From Kribbella pratensis (GTDB lineage: Bacteria; Actinomycetota; Actinomycetes; Propionibacteriales; Kribbellaceae), in the NCBI RefSeq assembly GCF_004366075.1, contig NZ_SODU01000001.1, forward strand, positions 1,274,488-1,338,487: a stretch of DNA of 64,000 nt. Direction: 5' to 3'. A model generated the notes under the pieces. It did not search any database and had not been told where the DNA came from. It was given only the letters and a program-made list of their open reading frames with translations. Position 1 is the first letter of the stretch; each line of letters begins with the position of its first letter. The position numbers and the translations under genes are program-made. Shown piece after piece: positions 19,174 through 29,013 of this stretch.

Positions 19174-20301
19174 GTGTCCGCAGAGGTGACGTTGCACGAG
19201 GTCACTAGGCTGACCGAGGTGAGTGCCCAGCAGCAGTACGTCAGCGTCTACACCGATCTCCTGCAGACCGTCCGCGACCTCGGTCTGCTCAGACGGCGGC
19301 AGGGCTACTACGTCACCCGGATGAGCATCGTCCTCGGTGCCCTGCTCGCGGTCGTCGCGTGCATGATCCTGCTCGGCAACTCGTGGCACCAGCTCTGGCT
19401 CGCCGGTGCCCTGGCGCTCGTGCTGGTGCAGGTGGCGTTCCTCAGCCACGACAGCGCCCATCGGCAGATCTTCCACTCCAACGCCCGCAACGACTGGACC
19501 GCGCGGATCCTCGCCGGCTGCGTCCTCGGGATGAGCGTCAGCTGGTGGCGCAGCAAGCACAACAAGCATCACGCCGCCCCCAACCAGGCGGACCGCGATC
19601 CCGACGTACAGCTCAAGGTGCTCGCCTTCACGCCCGACGCCGTCGTCGAACGCGGGCCGGTGGGCCGCTGGTTCGCCGCACGTCAGGGCTGGCTGTTCTT
19701 CCCGCTCCTCACGCTCGAGGGCGTCGGCCTGCACGCGTCCAGCCTGACGCACCTCCTCCGGCGCGGCGCGAGCCGCGCGGACCGCGTCGACGCTGCCGTC
19801 GTCGCGTCGCGCATCGCGGTGTACGTCGCTGCGCTCTACTTCCTGCTGCCGCCCGGAAAGGCCACCGCGTTCCTCGGTCTGCAGCTCGCCGTGTTCGGGG
19901 TCTTCCTCGGCGCCGCGTTCGCCCCGAACCACAAGGGCATGCCGATCGTGCCGGCCGGCATGAAACTCGACTTCCTCCGCCGCCAGGTGCTGACGTCACG
20001 CAACATCCGCGGCGGCGTCCTCACCGACTTCGCGATGGGCGGGCTGAACTACCAGATCGAGCACCACCTGTTCCCGAGCATGCCGCGACCGACGCTGCGG
20101 CGGGTGCGGCCGATCGTCCGCGAGTACTGCGAGCGGCACGGCATCGCGTACGCCGAGGTCGGCCTGTTCACGTCGTACCGGGTCGTCGTCGACTACCTGA
20201 ACAACGTCGGCCTCCGCGCCCGCGACCCCTTCGACTGCCCACTCGCCGCCGAACTGCGGTCAGCAGGCGGGCCGTCAGCGGGCGGGCGGGATCTCGCCTG
20301 A
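19174..20301 (+). CDS. membrane fatty acid desaturase (copy 2)
   Basis: 375 residues, the same family and layout as the gene before it, with histidine boxes HDSAH, HNKHH and QIEHH and matching membrane helices. It starts at GTG 19174 or at a later in-frame GTG (19189 or 19219); no start has a clear ribosome site. The first ~240 residues have diverged substantially from copy 1, yet the region around the third histidine box is nearly identical in DNA. The C-terminus carries an extra Ser/Ala/Gly tail whose last 27 bases overlap the end of the convergent lacI-type gene. Two desaturases may differ in substrate or redox partner. Confidence 0.92.
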   Translation: MSAEVTLHEVTRLTEVSAQQQYVSVYTDLLQTVRDLGLLRRRQGYYVTRMSIVLGALLAVVACMILLGNSWHQLWLAGALALVLVQVAFLSHDSAHRQIFHSNARNDWTARILAGCVLGMSVSWWRSKHNKHHAAPNQADRDPDVQLKVLAFTPDAVVERGPVGRWFAARQGWLFFPLLTLEGVGLHASSLTHLLRRGASRADRVDAAVVASRIAVYVAALYFLLPPGKATAFLGLQLAVFGVFLGAAFAPNHKGMPIVPAGMKLDFLRRQVLTSRNIRGGVLTDFAMGGLNYQIEHHLFPSMPRPTLRRVRPIVREYCERHGIAYAEVGLFTSYRVVVDYLNNVGLRARDPFDCPLAAELRSAGGPSAGGRDLA

Positions 20302-21306
20302 GCCGCGGATCGTCAGTTTCACCGGGACGCGGACGGTGCGGCCGGGGCGGTGGGGCTCCGGGAGGCGCTCAGTCATCAGCTGGATCGCTGTACGAGCCAT
20401 CACGTCGGCCGACTGCGCGACCGCGGTCAGGCCGGGGCTGAGCAGGTCCCCGAGCGCCAGGTCGTCGAAGGACACCAGCGCCACCTGGTCCCGCCGGCCC
20501 GCGAGGCCTCGCAGTACCTCGGCGGTGGTCATGTTGTTTGCCGACAGCAACGCCGTGGCCGGCTCGGAGCGGTCGAGGACGGCCGAGAGCGTGATGCCGA
20601 TGCCCTCGGTGGTCGGCTCGGACAGGTGCACCAGGTCCTCGTCGACGACGATCCCGTGCCGGGCCATCGCCGCCCGATAGGCCACCACCCGCTCACGGGC
20701 GGTGAAGATCCGCTCGTCGTCACCGAGGTACGCGATCCGGCGGTGACCCTGCCGGACCAGGTGGTCGATCGCCTGGTCGATGCCGCCGGCGTTGTCCGCG
20801 AGGACGGCGTCCGCCTCGATCCCGTGCGCGGGACGGTCGATCGTGACAACCGCCATCCCGGCGTCGACGTGCGGCGCCAGGTACTCCTGGGTCTCCCCGA
20901 TCGGCGCCATGATCAGCGCGTCCGGCCGCCGGGCGACGAACTCCAGGCAGACCTCCCGCTCGCGCTCCGGGTCCTCGTCGGTCAGGCCGATCATCACGAC
21001 CGAACCGGACGAGCGGGCCCAGAGCTCGACCGCGCGCCCGAGCGAGGCGAAGAACGGGTCGCCGATGTCGCGGATCACCACCGCGATCGTCCCGGTCTTG
21101 CCGCGGCGCAGCATCCGGGCGGACTCGTTCGGGGTGTAGTTGAGCTCCTTGATCGCGGCCTGGACCTTGGCGGTCAGCTCCGGGCTGACGTTCGGTTCCT
21201 CGTTCACCACCCGGGACACGGTCTTCAACGCGACCCCGGCCCGGGCGGCGACCTCCTTCATCGTGGGCCGGCGCTGGCCCGTCCCGTTCACCCCGCTGAC
21301 ACTCAT
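20275..21306 (-). CDS. LacI-family transcriptional regulator
   Basis: 343 residues. An N-terminal LacI helix-turn-helix at about 16-40 (MKEVAARAGVALKTVSRVVNE) is followed by the hinge helix region (YTPNESARMLR). A periplasmic-binding-protein-like sensor domain follows (TGTIAVVIRDIGDPFFASL, DALIMAPIG, VLADNAGGIDQAIDHLV). Such proteins normally bind a sugar or nucleoside, but no sugar operon is adjacent, so the effector and targets are unknown. It lies 45 bp downstream of rnj on the same strand and could be co-transcribed with dapA-rnj. Its 3' end overlaps desaturase copy 2 tail to tail by 27 bp. Confidence 0.92.
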   Translation of the reverse strand: MSVSGVNGTGQRRPTMKEVAARAGVALKTVSRVVNEEPNVSPELTAKVQAAIKELNYTPNESARMLRRGKTGTIAVVIRDIGDPFFASLGRAVELWARSSGSVVMIGLTDEDPEREREVCLEFVARRPDALIMAPIGETQEYLAPHVDAGMAVVTIDRPAHGIEADAVLADNAGGIDQAIDHLVRQGHRRIAYLGDDERIFTARERVVAYRAAMARHGIVVDEDLVHLSEPTTEGIGITLSAVLDRSEPATALLSANNMTTAEVLRGLAGRRDQVALVSFDDLALGDLLSPGLTAVAQSADVMARTAIQLMTERLPEPHRPGRTVRVPVKLTIRGSGEIPPAR

Positions 21307-21351
21307 CGCCGGCCCACCCTTTCGTCGTCGCGCAGAGGTTACACCGGGTGA

Positions 21352-23046
21352 CTAGCTTTCGACCACGACCGGAATGATCATGGGCCGGCGGCGGTGGGTG
21401 TCGCTGACCCATTTGCCGACCACCCGGCGGATCACCTGCTGCAGCTGGTACATGTCGTCCAGCCCGCTGCCGATCGCCTTCTCGATCTCCGCCTCGATCT
21501 TCGGCTTGAGGTCGTCGAACACGGTGTCGTCCTCGGCGAACCCGCGGGCCTGGATCTCCGGGCCGGCGGTCAGCTTGCCGGTCACCGAGTCCATCACCGC
21601 GATCACCGAGATGAAGCCCTCGTCACCGAGGATCCGGCGGTCCTTCAGCGAGGTCTCGGTGATGTCCCCGACGGTCGAGCCGTCGACGAACACGTAGCCG
21701 CAGTCCACCTTGCCGGCCACCACGGCCTTGCGGTCGATCAGGTCGACCACCACGCCGTCCTCGACGACCACCACGTTCTCCCGCGGTACGCCGGTCTGCA
21801 CCGCCAGGTCGGCGTTCGCGTGCAGGTGCCGGACCTCGCCGTGCACCGGCATCACGTTGCGCGGCTTCACGATGTTGTAGCAGTACAGCAACTCGCCCGC
21901 GCTCGCGTGACCGGACACGTGCACCAGCGCGTTGCCCTTGTGGATCACGTTCGCACCGTGCCGGATCAGGCCGTTGATCACCCGGTACACCGAGTTCTCG
22001 TTGCCCGGGATCAGGGAAGACGCCAGTACGACGGTGTCACCCGGCTGCAGGTGTACGACGTTGTGGTCGTTGGCGGCGATCCGGGACAGCGCCGACATCG
22101 GCTCGCCCTGCGAACCGGTCGACACCAGCACCACCTGCTCCGGCGGGTAGTTGTCCAGGTCGCGCATGTCGATCAGCGTGTCGCCGGGCACGTTCAGGAA
22201 GCCGAGGTCCCGGGCCACGCCCATGTTGCGGACCATCGAGCGGCCGACGTACGCGACCTTGCGGTGATGCTTCACCGCGGCGTCCATCACCTGCTGCACG
22301 CGGTGCACGTGCGAGGCGAAACAGGCGACGATGATGCGCTGGTTCTTCGCCTTGGTGAAGACCCGGTCCAGGACCGGGGCGATGTCGCGCTCGTGGGTGG
22401 TGAAGCCGGGCACCTCGGAGTTGGTGGAGTCGACCATGAACAGGTCGACGCCCTCCTCGCCGAGCCGCGCGAACGCGCGCAGGTCGGTGATCCGGTTGTC
22501 CAGCGGCAGCTGGTCCATCTTGAAGTCACCGGTGTGCAGCACCACGCCGGCCGGTGTCTTGATCGCGACGGCGAGCGCGTCCGGGATCGAGTGGTTGACC
22601 GCGACGAACTCGCAGACGAACGGCCCGATCTGGAGCTTCTCGCCCTCGACCACGGTCTGCTGCGGCACGTTGCGGTGCCGGTGCTCCTTCAGCTTGCCCT
22701 CGAGCAACGCGAGCGTGAGCTGCGACCCCACCACCGGGATGTCGCCCCGCTCACGCAGCAGGTAGGGCAAGCCGCCGATGTGGTCCTCGTGGCCGTGCGT
22801 CAGGACGACCGCGACGACGTCGTCCAGCCGGTCCCGGATCGGCTCGAAGTCCGGCAGGATCAGGTCCACGCCGGGCTGGTTCTCGTCCGGGAAGAGTACG
22901 CCGCAGTCCACGATCAGCAGCTTGCCGTCGTACTCGAAGACCGTCATGTTCCGGCCGACCTCGCCGAGGCCGCCGAGCGGGATGACCCGCAAAGCGCCCG
23001 GAGCGAGAGGTCCGGGCGCGGAGAGATCTGGATGGGGATGGCTCAT
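21352..23046 (-). CDS. rnj: ribonuclease J
   Basis: 564-residue metallo-beta-lactamase/beta-CASP RNase acting in rRNA and mRNA maturation with both 5'-exo and endo activity. The zinc motif HGHEDH is at residues 84-89. NHSIPDA and HTGDFKMDQLP follow, then the beta-CASP blocks (VDSTNSEVPG, CFASHVHRVQQVMDA, STGSQGEPMSAL, HVSGHASAGEL) and a C-terminal domain ending PMIIPVVVES. The ATG overlaps the dapA stop by 4 bp (ATGA). The dapA-rnj coupling is characteristic of actinobacteria. Confidence 0.96.
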   Translation of the reverse strand: MSHPHPDLSAPGPLAPGALRVIPLGGLGEVGRNMTVFEYDGKLLIVDCGVLFPDENQPGVDLILPDFEPIRDRLDDVVAVVLTHGHEDHIGGLPYLLRERGDIPVVGSQLTLALLEGKLKEHRHRNVPQQTVVEGEKLQIGPFVCEFVAVNHSIPDALAVAIKTPAGVVLHTGDFKMDQLPLDNRITDLRAFARLGEEGVDLFMVDSTNSEVPGFTTHERDIAPVLDRVFTKAKNQRIIVACFASHVHRVQQVMDAAVKHHRKVAYVGRSMVRNMGVARDLGFLNVPGDTLIDMRDLDNYPPEQVVLVSTGSQGEPMSALSRIAANDHNVVHLQPGDTVVLASSLIPGNENSVYRVINGLIRHGANVIHKGNALVHVSGHASAGELLYCYNIVKPRNVMPVHGEVRHLHANADLAVQTGVPRENVVVVEDGVVVDLIDRKAVVAGKVDCGYVFVDGSTVGDITETSLKDRRILGDEGFISVIAVMDSVTGKLTAGPEIQARGFAEDDTVFDDLKPKIEAEIEKAIGSGLDDMYQLQQVIRRVVGKWVSDTHRRRPMIIPVVVES

Positions 23047-23957
23047 GCAATCAGTCCTGCCGTCTTGAGGTCGGTGGTGAGCCAGTCCACTTGCTCGGCG
23101 GTCGCCTCAACCAGCGGCAACCGAAGGGTCGCATGCTCGATGACGCCGGCCAGCTTGAGCGCGGCCTTCACCATGATGGCGCCCTGGGTCCTGGTCATGA
23201 TCGTCTCGACGGCGGGCACCAGCCGTCGATCAATTTCCTGTGCTCCTGCGAGGTCGCCGGCCACCACGGCGTCGATCAGCTGCCGGTACTCCCGACTTGC
23301 CACGTGCGCCACGACACTCGCGATGCCGATCGCGCCGATCGCCAGTGAGGCGAGGTTCAGCTCGTCGGCACCGCAGTAGTAGAACAGATCGGTGTTCGCC
23401 AGCACCTTGGTGGTCCCGGCGATGTCGCCCTTGGCGTCCTTCACCGCGACGATCCGCGGGTGCTCGGCGAGCGTGATCAAGGTCTCGGACCTGATCTCCA
23501 CGCCGGCCCGGCCGGGGATGTCGTACAGCATGTTCGGCAGACCGGTGGCGTCGGCGACCGCGGTGAAGTGCGCGCGCAGCCCTTCCTGCGGGGGCTTGTT
23601 GTAGTACGGCGTGACGACCAGCAGCCCGTCCGCGCCGGCGGCCTCGGCCTGCTTGGCGCACTCGATCGTGTGCGCGGTGTCGTTGGTCCCGACACCGGCG
23701 ACGAGCTTGGCGCGGTCACCGACGGCCTCACGGACCGCCTCGATGATCCGGACCTTCTCCTGGTCGGACGTGGTCGGCGCCTCGCCGGTGGTCCCGTTCA
23801 GCACCAGGGCGTCGTTACCGCCGTCGACGAGATACGTCGCGACCTTCTGGGCGGCGTCCAGGTCGAGGGAGCCGTCAGGCCGGAACGGGGTGATCATCGC
23901 GGTCGTCAAACGGCCGAACGGCGGCGCTGACGAGGGCGTGGATGCTGGCGAGGACAT
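23043..23957 (-). CDS. dapA: 4-hydroxy-tetrahydrodipicolinate synthase
   Basis: 304-residue TIM-barrel aldolase condensing pyruvate with aspartate semialdehyde in the diaminopimelate/lysine pathway. The Schiff-base lysine is K173 (AVKDAKGD), the catalytic tyrosine Y145 (LYDIPGR), and the TTGE phosphate-loop motif lies at 56-59. YYNKPPQEGL is also diagnostic. It is translationally coupled to rnj. The partner reductase gene dapB lies about 15 kb away on the same strand. A strong hairpin sits 43-84 bases upstream of the start and may affect expression. Confidence 0.96.
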   Translation of the reverse strand: MSSPASTPSSAPPFGRLTTAMITPFRPDGSLDLDAAQKVATYLVDGGNDALVLNGTTGEAPTTSDQEKVRIIEAVREAVGDRAKLVAGVGTNDTAHTIECAKQAEAAGADGLLVVTPYYNKPPQEGLRAHFTAVADATGLPNMLYDIPGRAGVEIRSETLITLAEHPRIVAVKDAKGDIAGTTKVLANTDLFYYCGADELNLASLAIGAIGIASVVAHVASREYRQLIDAVVAGDLAGAQEIDRRLVPAVETIMTRTQGAIMVKAALKLAGVIEHATLRLPLVEATAEQVDWLTTDLKTAGLIA

Positions 23958-23999
23958 GGGCCTCAGATTACCGCTCCCGAACCCTGAAGAAATGGGTAG

Positions 24000-24041
24000 G
24001 CCTGGTGGCTGTCCGCTCGGGGGTCCGGGCAGCCACCAGGC
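24000..24041 (-). promoter_or_regulatory. strong hairpin in the dapA leader region
   Basis: A perfect 12-bp inverted repeat pairs 24000-24011 with 24030-24041 (GCCTGGTGGCTG/CAGCCACCAGGC) around an 18-base G/C-rich loop. The genes on either side diverge, so it cannot end an upstream transcript of dapA. It could be a 5'-UTR structure or an attenuator for dapA. AT-rich DNA at about 24085-24135 beyond it may hold the promoters for both divergent genes. No known riboswitch class was recognised. Confidence 0.6.
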
Positions 24042-24175
24042 TCACTCGTCCTATCGGGCCCCGCCCGGCAGTCGTTACAGCTTCCACCAAAAAAATCCGG
24101 AAAAACTTCTGTAAATACTCTCTGTAAGCAAATGGCTGCGTCGTGTGAATGATCCGATGCTTTAGTCTCATCGGC

Positions 24176-24697
24176 GTGTCGACACCTTCTGCCACCCCTG
24201 CCACTCCTGCCACCCCGGCGGCCCGCCAGAGCCTGATCATGGTGTGCGCGTCGATGGCCGGGGTGATCCCGGTCATGACGCTCGCCCTGTGGTTCGTCCT
24301 CGCCACTGATGGGATCGGCGAGTTCCCGACGGACTGGCCGCCGCTTGTGGTGCTCGCCGCCGCGGTCGGCGCGTACTCCATCTGCGAACTGGTCGGCTTC
24401 CGCACTCCCCCGCTGGAGTACTCGAACCGCCCCGCCGCCGAGATCCAGGCAGACTCGTGGCGCCGTTTCACCACGTCGACGTTCACCCGCTTCGCGATCT
24501 GCGAGGCCGTGTTCCTGATCTCCGTTGCGTTGTCGTTCGTCGCCGAGAGCTTCTGGGTGGTCCTGATCGGGGCGGTCATCGCCCTGCCACTGTTCTTCTG
24601 GGAGGCGTGGCCGGGTGAGCGCAACCAGCGCCGGTTCGCGGCGGCGCTGGAGTCCGGCGGGATTCCGTCGTACCTGACCGGCCGCCTTCAGGACTGA
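24176..24697 (+). CDS. hypothetical membrane protein
   Basis: 173 residues from GTG 24176 (a longer ATG reading starts at 24149). A short Thr/Pro/Ala-rich N-terminus (TPSATPATPATPA) is followed by four hydrophobic segments at about 20-42, 54-72, 110-130 and 132-148 and a basic C-terminus (PGERNQRRFAAALESGG). Motifs CELVGFRTPPLEY and EAWPGERNQRRF look conserved-protein-like, but I do not recognise a family. A TTTAGT hexamer at about 24162 is a possible -10 close enough for a leaderless or near-leaderless transcript. It is convergent with and overlaps the next gene by 10 bp. Confidence 0.7.
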   Translation: MSTPSATPATPATPAARQSLIMVCASMAGVIPVMTLALWFVLATDGIGEFPTDWPPLVVLAAAVGAYSICELVGFRTPPLEYSNRPAAEIQADSWRRFTTSTFTRFAICEAVFLISVALSFVAESFWVVLIGAVIALPLFFWEAWPGERNQRRFAAALESGGIPSYLTGRLQD

Positions 24698-25491
24698 CCG
24701 GCGAGCCAGATCGAGGTCGCGTCGAACAGTTGCCGCAGCGCCTGGAGAGCGCCGGGGAGAAGCAGTACGCCGGCGAGGGTCAGCACCGGCACGATCACTA
24801 CGTGCTCGAACCACTTGCCGGTGCTGAAGCGCAGCGGTTTGGGGAGGCGCAGCTCGTACCAGGTCTCGCCCCGGATGGGCAGCGGCCAGAGCCAGGGGCA
24901 GCCGGAGCGGGTCAGGCTGTCCCCTAGGCAGTGAACGAACATGCCGACGGCCACGGCGGCGCCGATCCAGCCGCCGATCTGACTGAGGCCGGCCTGCAGC
25001 GCGTCGGCGGCCGCTGTGCCGGGTAGCGCGTCGCCGGTGCCGACGACCGACCAGCCGGCTGCTGCGAGGACGGCCAGGATGATCCAGTCCCCGAGCGCGT
25101 CGGCGGCCAGGACGAGGCCGGTCACTGCGACAGCCAGCACTGCCCACTTGCCGCGGTCGCCGAGGCTTGCGGCGAGCATCCCGAGCAGGATCGCGGCGAC
25201 GAGCGTATGAGTCGCGTGCCGGTGTTTGCCGGTGCTCTCCTCGTCGCGCGGGCCCTTCGTCACGTTGTAGAGGACGCCTGAGAACGCCCGTACCGCCGCC
25301 GACACCAGCCGGGTCACCGGGCCGAGCAGGCGCGATGCGCTCGCGCCCGGATGGTCCAGGTCCGGCACCAGCGCGTACCCGGCGGTGGCCGCCGCGAACG
25401 GCACCACTTCCGCCACCGAGGTCAGCCCGACCAGCGGCGCCACCGCCAACCCGGCACACCACCCCGACAAAGCATGCGACCGCCCCATCAT
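24688..25491 (-). CDS. YdjM/DUF457-like membrane-bound metal-dependent hydrolase
   Basis: 267 residues. It begins MMGRSHALSGWCAGLA and contains YALVPDLDHPGAS and HRHATHTLV with further His/Asp in VHCLGDSLTRSGCPWLWP. These are the metal-binding motifs of the YdjM (DUF457) inner-membrane hydrolases. About six hydrophobic helices alternate with these motifs. Physiological substrate unknown. I start at ATG 25491, directly before the conserved GRSH; the longer frame to 25554 adds a low-complexity lead. It is divergent from argG. Confidence 0.8.
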   Translation of the reverse strand: MMGRSHALSGWCAGLAVAPLVGLTSVAEVVPFAAATAGYALVPDLDHPGASASRLLGPVTRLVSAAVRAFSGVLYNVTKGPRDEESTGKHRHATHTLVAAILLGMLAASLGDRGKWAVLAVAVTGLVLAADALGDWIILAVLAAAGWSVVGTGDALPGTAAADALQAGLSQIGGWIGAAVAVGMFVHCLGDSLTRSGCPWLWPLPIRGETWYELRLPKPLRFSTGKWFEHVVIVPVLTLAGVLLLPGALQALRQLFDATSIWLAGQS

Positions 25492-25590
25492 CCCGCGCCT
25501 CACCCCTCCACTCACTCTCTCCACATCCTCCCCCACCAGCCCCACCAACCCCACGCATCACACGCCCCCACACGCCCGACGAACGCGTCT

Positions 25591-25643
25591 TTGAGTCCCC
25601 ACCAACCAAATCTCGCCGCCGAATTCGGTTGGCCGGGACTCAA
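25591..25643. repeat. long imperfect inverted repeat upstream of argG
   Basis: TTGAGTCCC-CA-CCAACC (25591-25607) pairs with GGTTGG-CC-GGGACTCAA (25627-25643), giving 15 paired bases with one 2-base internal mismatch and a 19-base loop. It lies between the divergent YdjM-like gene and argG, about 50 bases before the argG ARG box. It could be a two-way transcription barrier or a protein site. There is no T-tract directly after either arm. Confidence 0.7.
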
Positions 25644-25694
25644 GGAGGGCTTGAAAGGGTTGATGGGGGCCCAAAGAGAGGCGTGAGGGGCGGC

Positions 25695-27162
<1,468 letters not shown>

Positions 27163-27164
<2 letters not shown>

Positions 27165-27211
27165 GTCACCCCCAGAGTCACCCCCAGAGTCACCCCCCAG
27201 AGTCATCCACA
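27163..27211 (+). repeat. 12-bp tandem repeat after argG stop
   Basis: Four tandem units of GAGTCACCCCCA (the third with one extra C, the fourth changed to GAGTCATCCACA) begin at the argG stop codon. The array is non-coding and the origin is probably replication slippage. The rest of the intergenic DNA to 27300 shows no clear terminator. Confidence 0.85.
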
Positions 27212-27300
27212 GAGTTTCAGTCGCAGGCCGCGGTTAACGGCATCCCGTGAGATGCAACCGCGACCTCGCGACTGAGCAGTCTGGATCGGCCAGGCTCCGG

Positions 27301-27900
27301 TCAGTGGCGGAGTTGTCCGCGCGTGGCCTTGGTCCGGTCGACCGGCTTCGCGGCGACGTCCTCGGCTGCGCCGGAGGTGCTCCGCGGTGGGGCGCCGGGC
27401 GGCGTCAGGCCGGCGCCGGCCTGACGACGGATGTCCGCCAGCTCCACCTGCAGCAAGTGCGCCCGGCCGGCGGCGCCACCCAGCACCAAGCCCGCCTGTC
27501 CCGCGGCCTGCTGAGCCAGGTCCTTGTACTGCCCGCGAAGAAGGCGATCGGCTCCCTGTCCGACGAGGTCACCCAGCCGGCCGTTGGCGGTCTGCACGGT
27601 CAGCTGCGAGACAGTCCTGGCGACGACCAGCGCGGCCTGCTGAGCGGCTGCGGAGCGTTCGTCGGCGGGCAACGCGTCGAGGTGCCGATGCGCGTCGATG
27701 TTCGCCTGAACGGCCGTCTGCAGACGGTGCCCAGGAGCCGCTGCGGACATCCGCTCCACGATCCCGTCCGCCGGCTGACCGTCCGCGAACTCGCGGGCGA
27801 CCTCGGCCAGGAACGCGGGCCTCATCGTGTTCTCCACCGTCGCGATGAACTCACGTTCTTCGGTCGTGATCGGGCGCGGGGCGGGAATGGGTACGGCCAT
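27301..27900 (-). CDS. hypothetical helical protein downstream of paaE
   Basis: 199 residues, not recognised. The sequence is rich in Ala, Arg and Gln with long amphipathic helical stretches and no membrane segment, signal peptide or catalytic motif (ITTEEREFIATVENTMRPAFL, DLVGQGADRLLRGQYKDLAQ). The tail is Pro/Ala/Lys-rich and probably disordered. Codon third positions are strongly G/C on this strand, which supports it over the overlapping plus-strand ORF. It begins 27 bp after the paaE stop and may be the last gene of that transcript. It is convergent with argG. Confidence 0.65.
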   Translation of the reverse strand: MAVPIPAPRPITTEEREFIATVENTMRPAFLAEVAREFADGQPADGIVERMSAAAPGHRLQTAVQANIDAHRHLDALPADERSAAAQQAALVVARTVSQLTVQTANGRLGDLVGQGADRLLRGQYKDLAQQAAGQAGLVLGGAAGRAHLLQVELADIRRQAGAGLTPPGAPPRSTSGAAEDVAAKPVDRTKATRGQLRH

Positions 27901-27927
27901 GCTCGGAAGTGAAGCAGATCGGTGGGG

Positions 27928-29013
27928 TCAGGCGTCGAAGTCCAGGGTGACGGTCGGGGTGGTCGGGTGGGACTGGCAGGTGAGAACGTAGCCGGCACGG
28001 ATCTCGTCGGGCTCCAAGGCCCAGTTCGTGTCCATCCGGACGCTGCCGTCGAGGACCTTGGCGCGGCACGTGCCGCACACTCCGCCCTTGCACGCGAACG
28101 GAGCATCGGACCGTACGGCGAGAGTCGCGTCCAGCACCGCCTTCGAGAGCTCCCCCAGCGCGAACGTCGACCGGCGGCCGTCGAGGATCACCGTCACCTG
28201 GGCCGCGTCTTCGTCGACGGCGGCCTCCTCGATCGGCGCCTTCGGAGCCTCGTCGCCGACATGGAACAGCTCGGCGTGGACGTGTTCGCGCGCGACCCCC
28301 TCGGACAGCAGGAGGTCCTGCGCGCCGACGACCATCGCGTACGGGCCGCACAGGAACCACTCGTCGACGGTGTCCAGCGGGAGGATCGTCGCGAACATTC
28401 GCCGCAGGCGGTCCGCGTCGATGCGGCCGCTGAAGAGCTCCACCTCGGTCGTCTCGCGCGACAACACGTGCACGAGGTGCAGGCGCTCGGCGTACCGGTC
28501 CTTCAGGTCGGCCAGTTCGTCGGCGAACATCACCGAGCCCGCGGTCCGGTTGCCGTACAGCAAGGTCACCCGGCTGGCGGGTTCGATCGCGAGGACCGTC
28601 GCGACCAGCGACAGGACAGGCGTGATTCCGCTGCCCGCGGCAACGAACGCGTAGTGCTTCGCGTTGGCGGCGTCGAACGCCGTACCGAAGCGGCCGAGCG
28701 GGGTCATCACCTCGAGCTCGTCGCCGACCTTCAGGTCCTTGGCGGCGTACGACGAGAACTCGCCGCCGGGGAGGCGCTTCACCCCGATCCGCAGCACGCC
28801 TGATCCCGCGGGCGAGCAGATCGAGTAGCTGCGGCGTACCTCTTCTCCGGTACGGCGGATCGTGAGGTGCTGGCCCGCGGTGAACTCGTACTCGTCCGCA
28901 AGCTCCGGCGGTACGGCGAAGGTGATCGCGACCGCGTCGTCGGTGACGGGCTCGATCGCGGCGACCTTCAGCGAGTGGAACGTTGCACGCCGGCGAGGGG
29001 CGATGGTCGTCAT
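27928..29013 (-). CDS. paaE: phenylacetyl-CoA 1,2-epoxidase reductase subunit PaaE
   Basis: 361 residues. The N-terminal FAD-binding ferredoxin-reductase domain (RRSYSICSP at about 60-68, GSGITPVLSL NAD-binding loop at about 127) passes electrons to a C-terminal plant-type 2Fe-2S ferredoxin. That domain has the four cysteines C308, C313, C316 and C346 (FACKGGVCGTC and VLTCQSHP). It supplies NADPH electrons to the PaaABC di-iron monooxygenase that epoxidises the ring of phenylacetyl-CoA. Its ATG directly follows the paaD stop with no gap, as last of the five paa genes. Confidence 0.95.
   Translation of the reverse strand: MTTIAPRRRATFHSLKVAAIEPVTDDAVAITFAVPPELADEYEFTAGQHLTIRRTGEEVRRSYSICSPAGSGVLRIGVKRLPGGEFSSYAAKDLKVGDELEVMTPLGRFGTAFDAANAKHYAFVAAGSGITPVLSLVATVLAIEPASRVTLLYGNRTAGSVMFADELADLKDRYAERLHLVHVLSRETTEVELFSGRIDADRLRRMFATILPLDTVDEWFLCGPYAMVVGAQDLLLSEGVAREHVHAELFHVGDEAPKAPIEEAAVDEDAAQVTVILDGRRSTFALGELSKAVLDATLAVRSDAPFACKGGVCGTCRAKVLDGSVRMDTNWALEPDEIRAGYVLTCQSHPTTPTVTLDFDA

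Noticed and set aside
21394..23379. 661-residue plus-strand open frame
   Set aside because: Antisense to rnj and the end of dapA; the composition is that of a shadow ORF.
24000..24041. Lysine riboswitch or T-box upstream of dapA
   Set aside because: Only a simple hairpin is present; none of the conserved lysine-riboswitch or T-box sequences were found.
27247..27912. 221-residue plus-strand open frame after argG
   Set aside because: The minus-strand frame over the same bases has better third-position G/C bias and a normal start; the plus frame starts without a ribosome site and resembles no protein.
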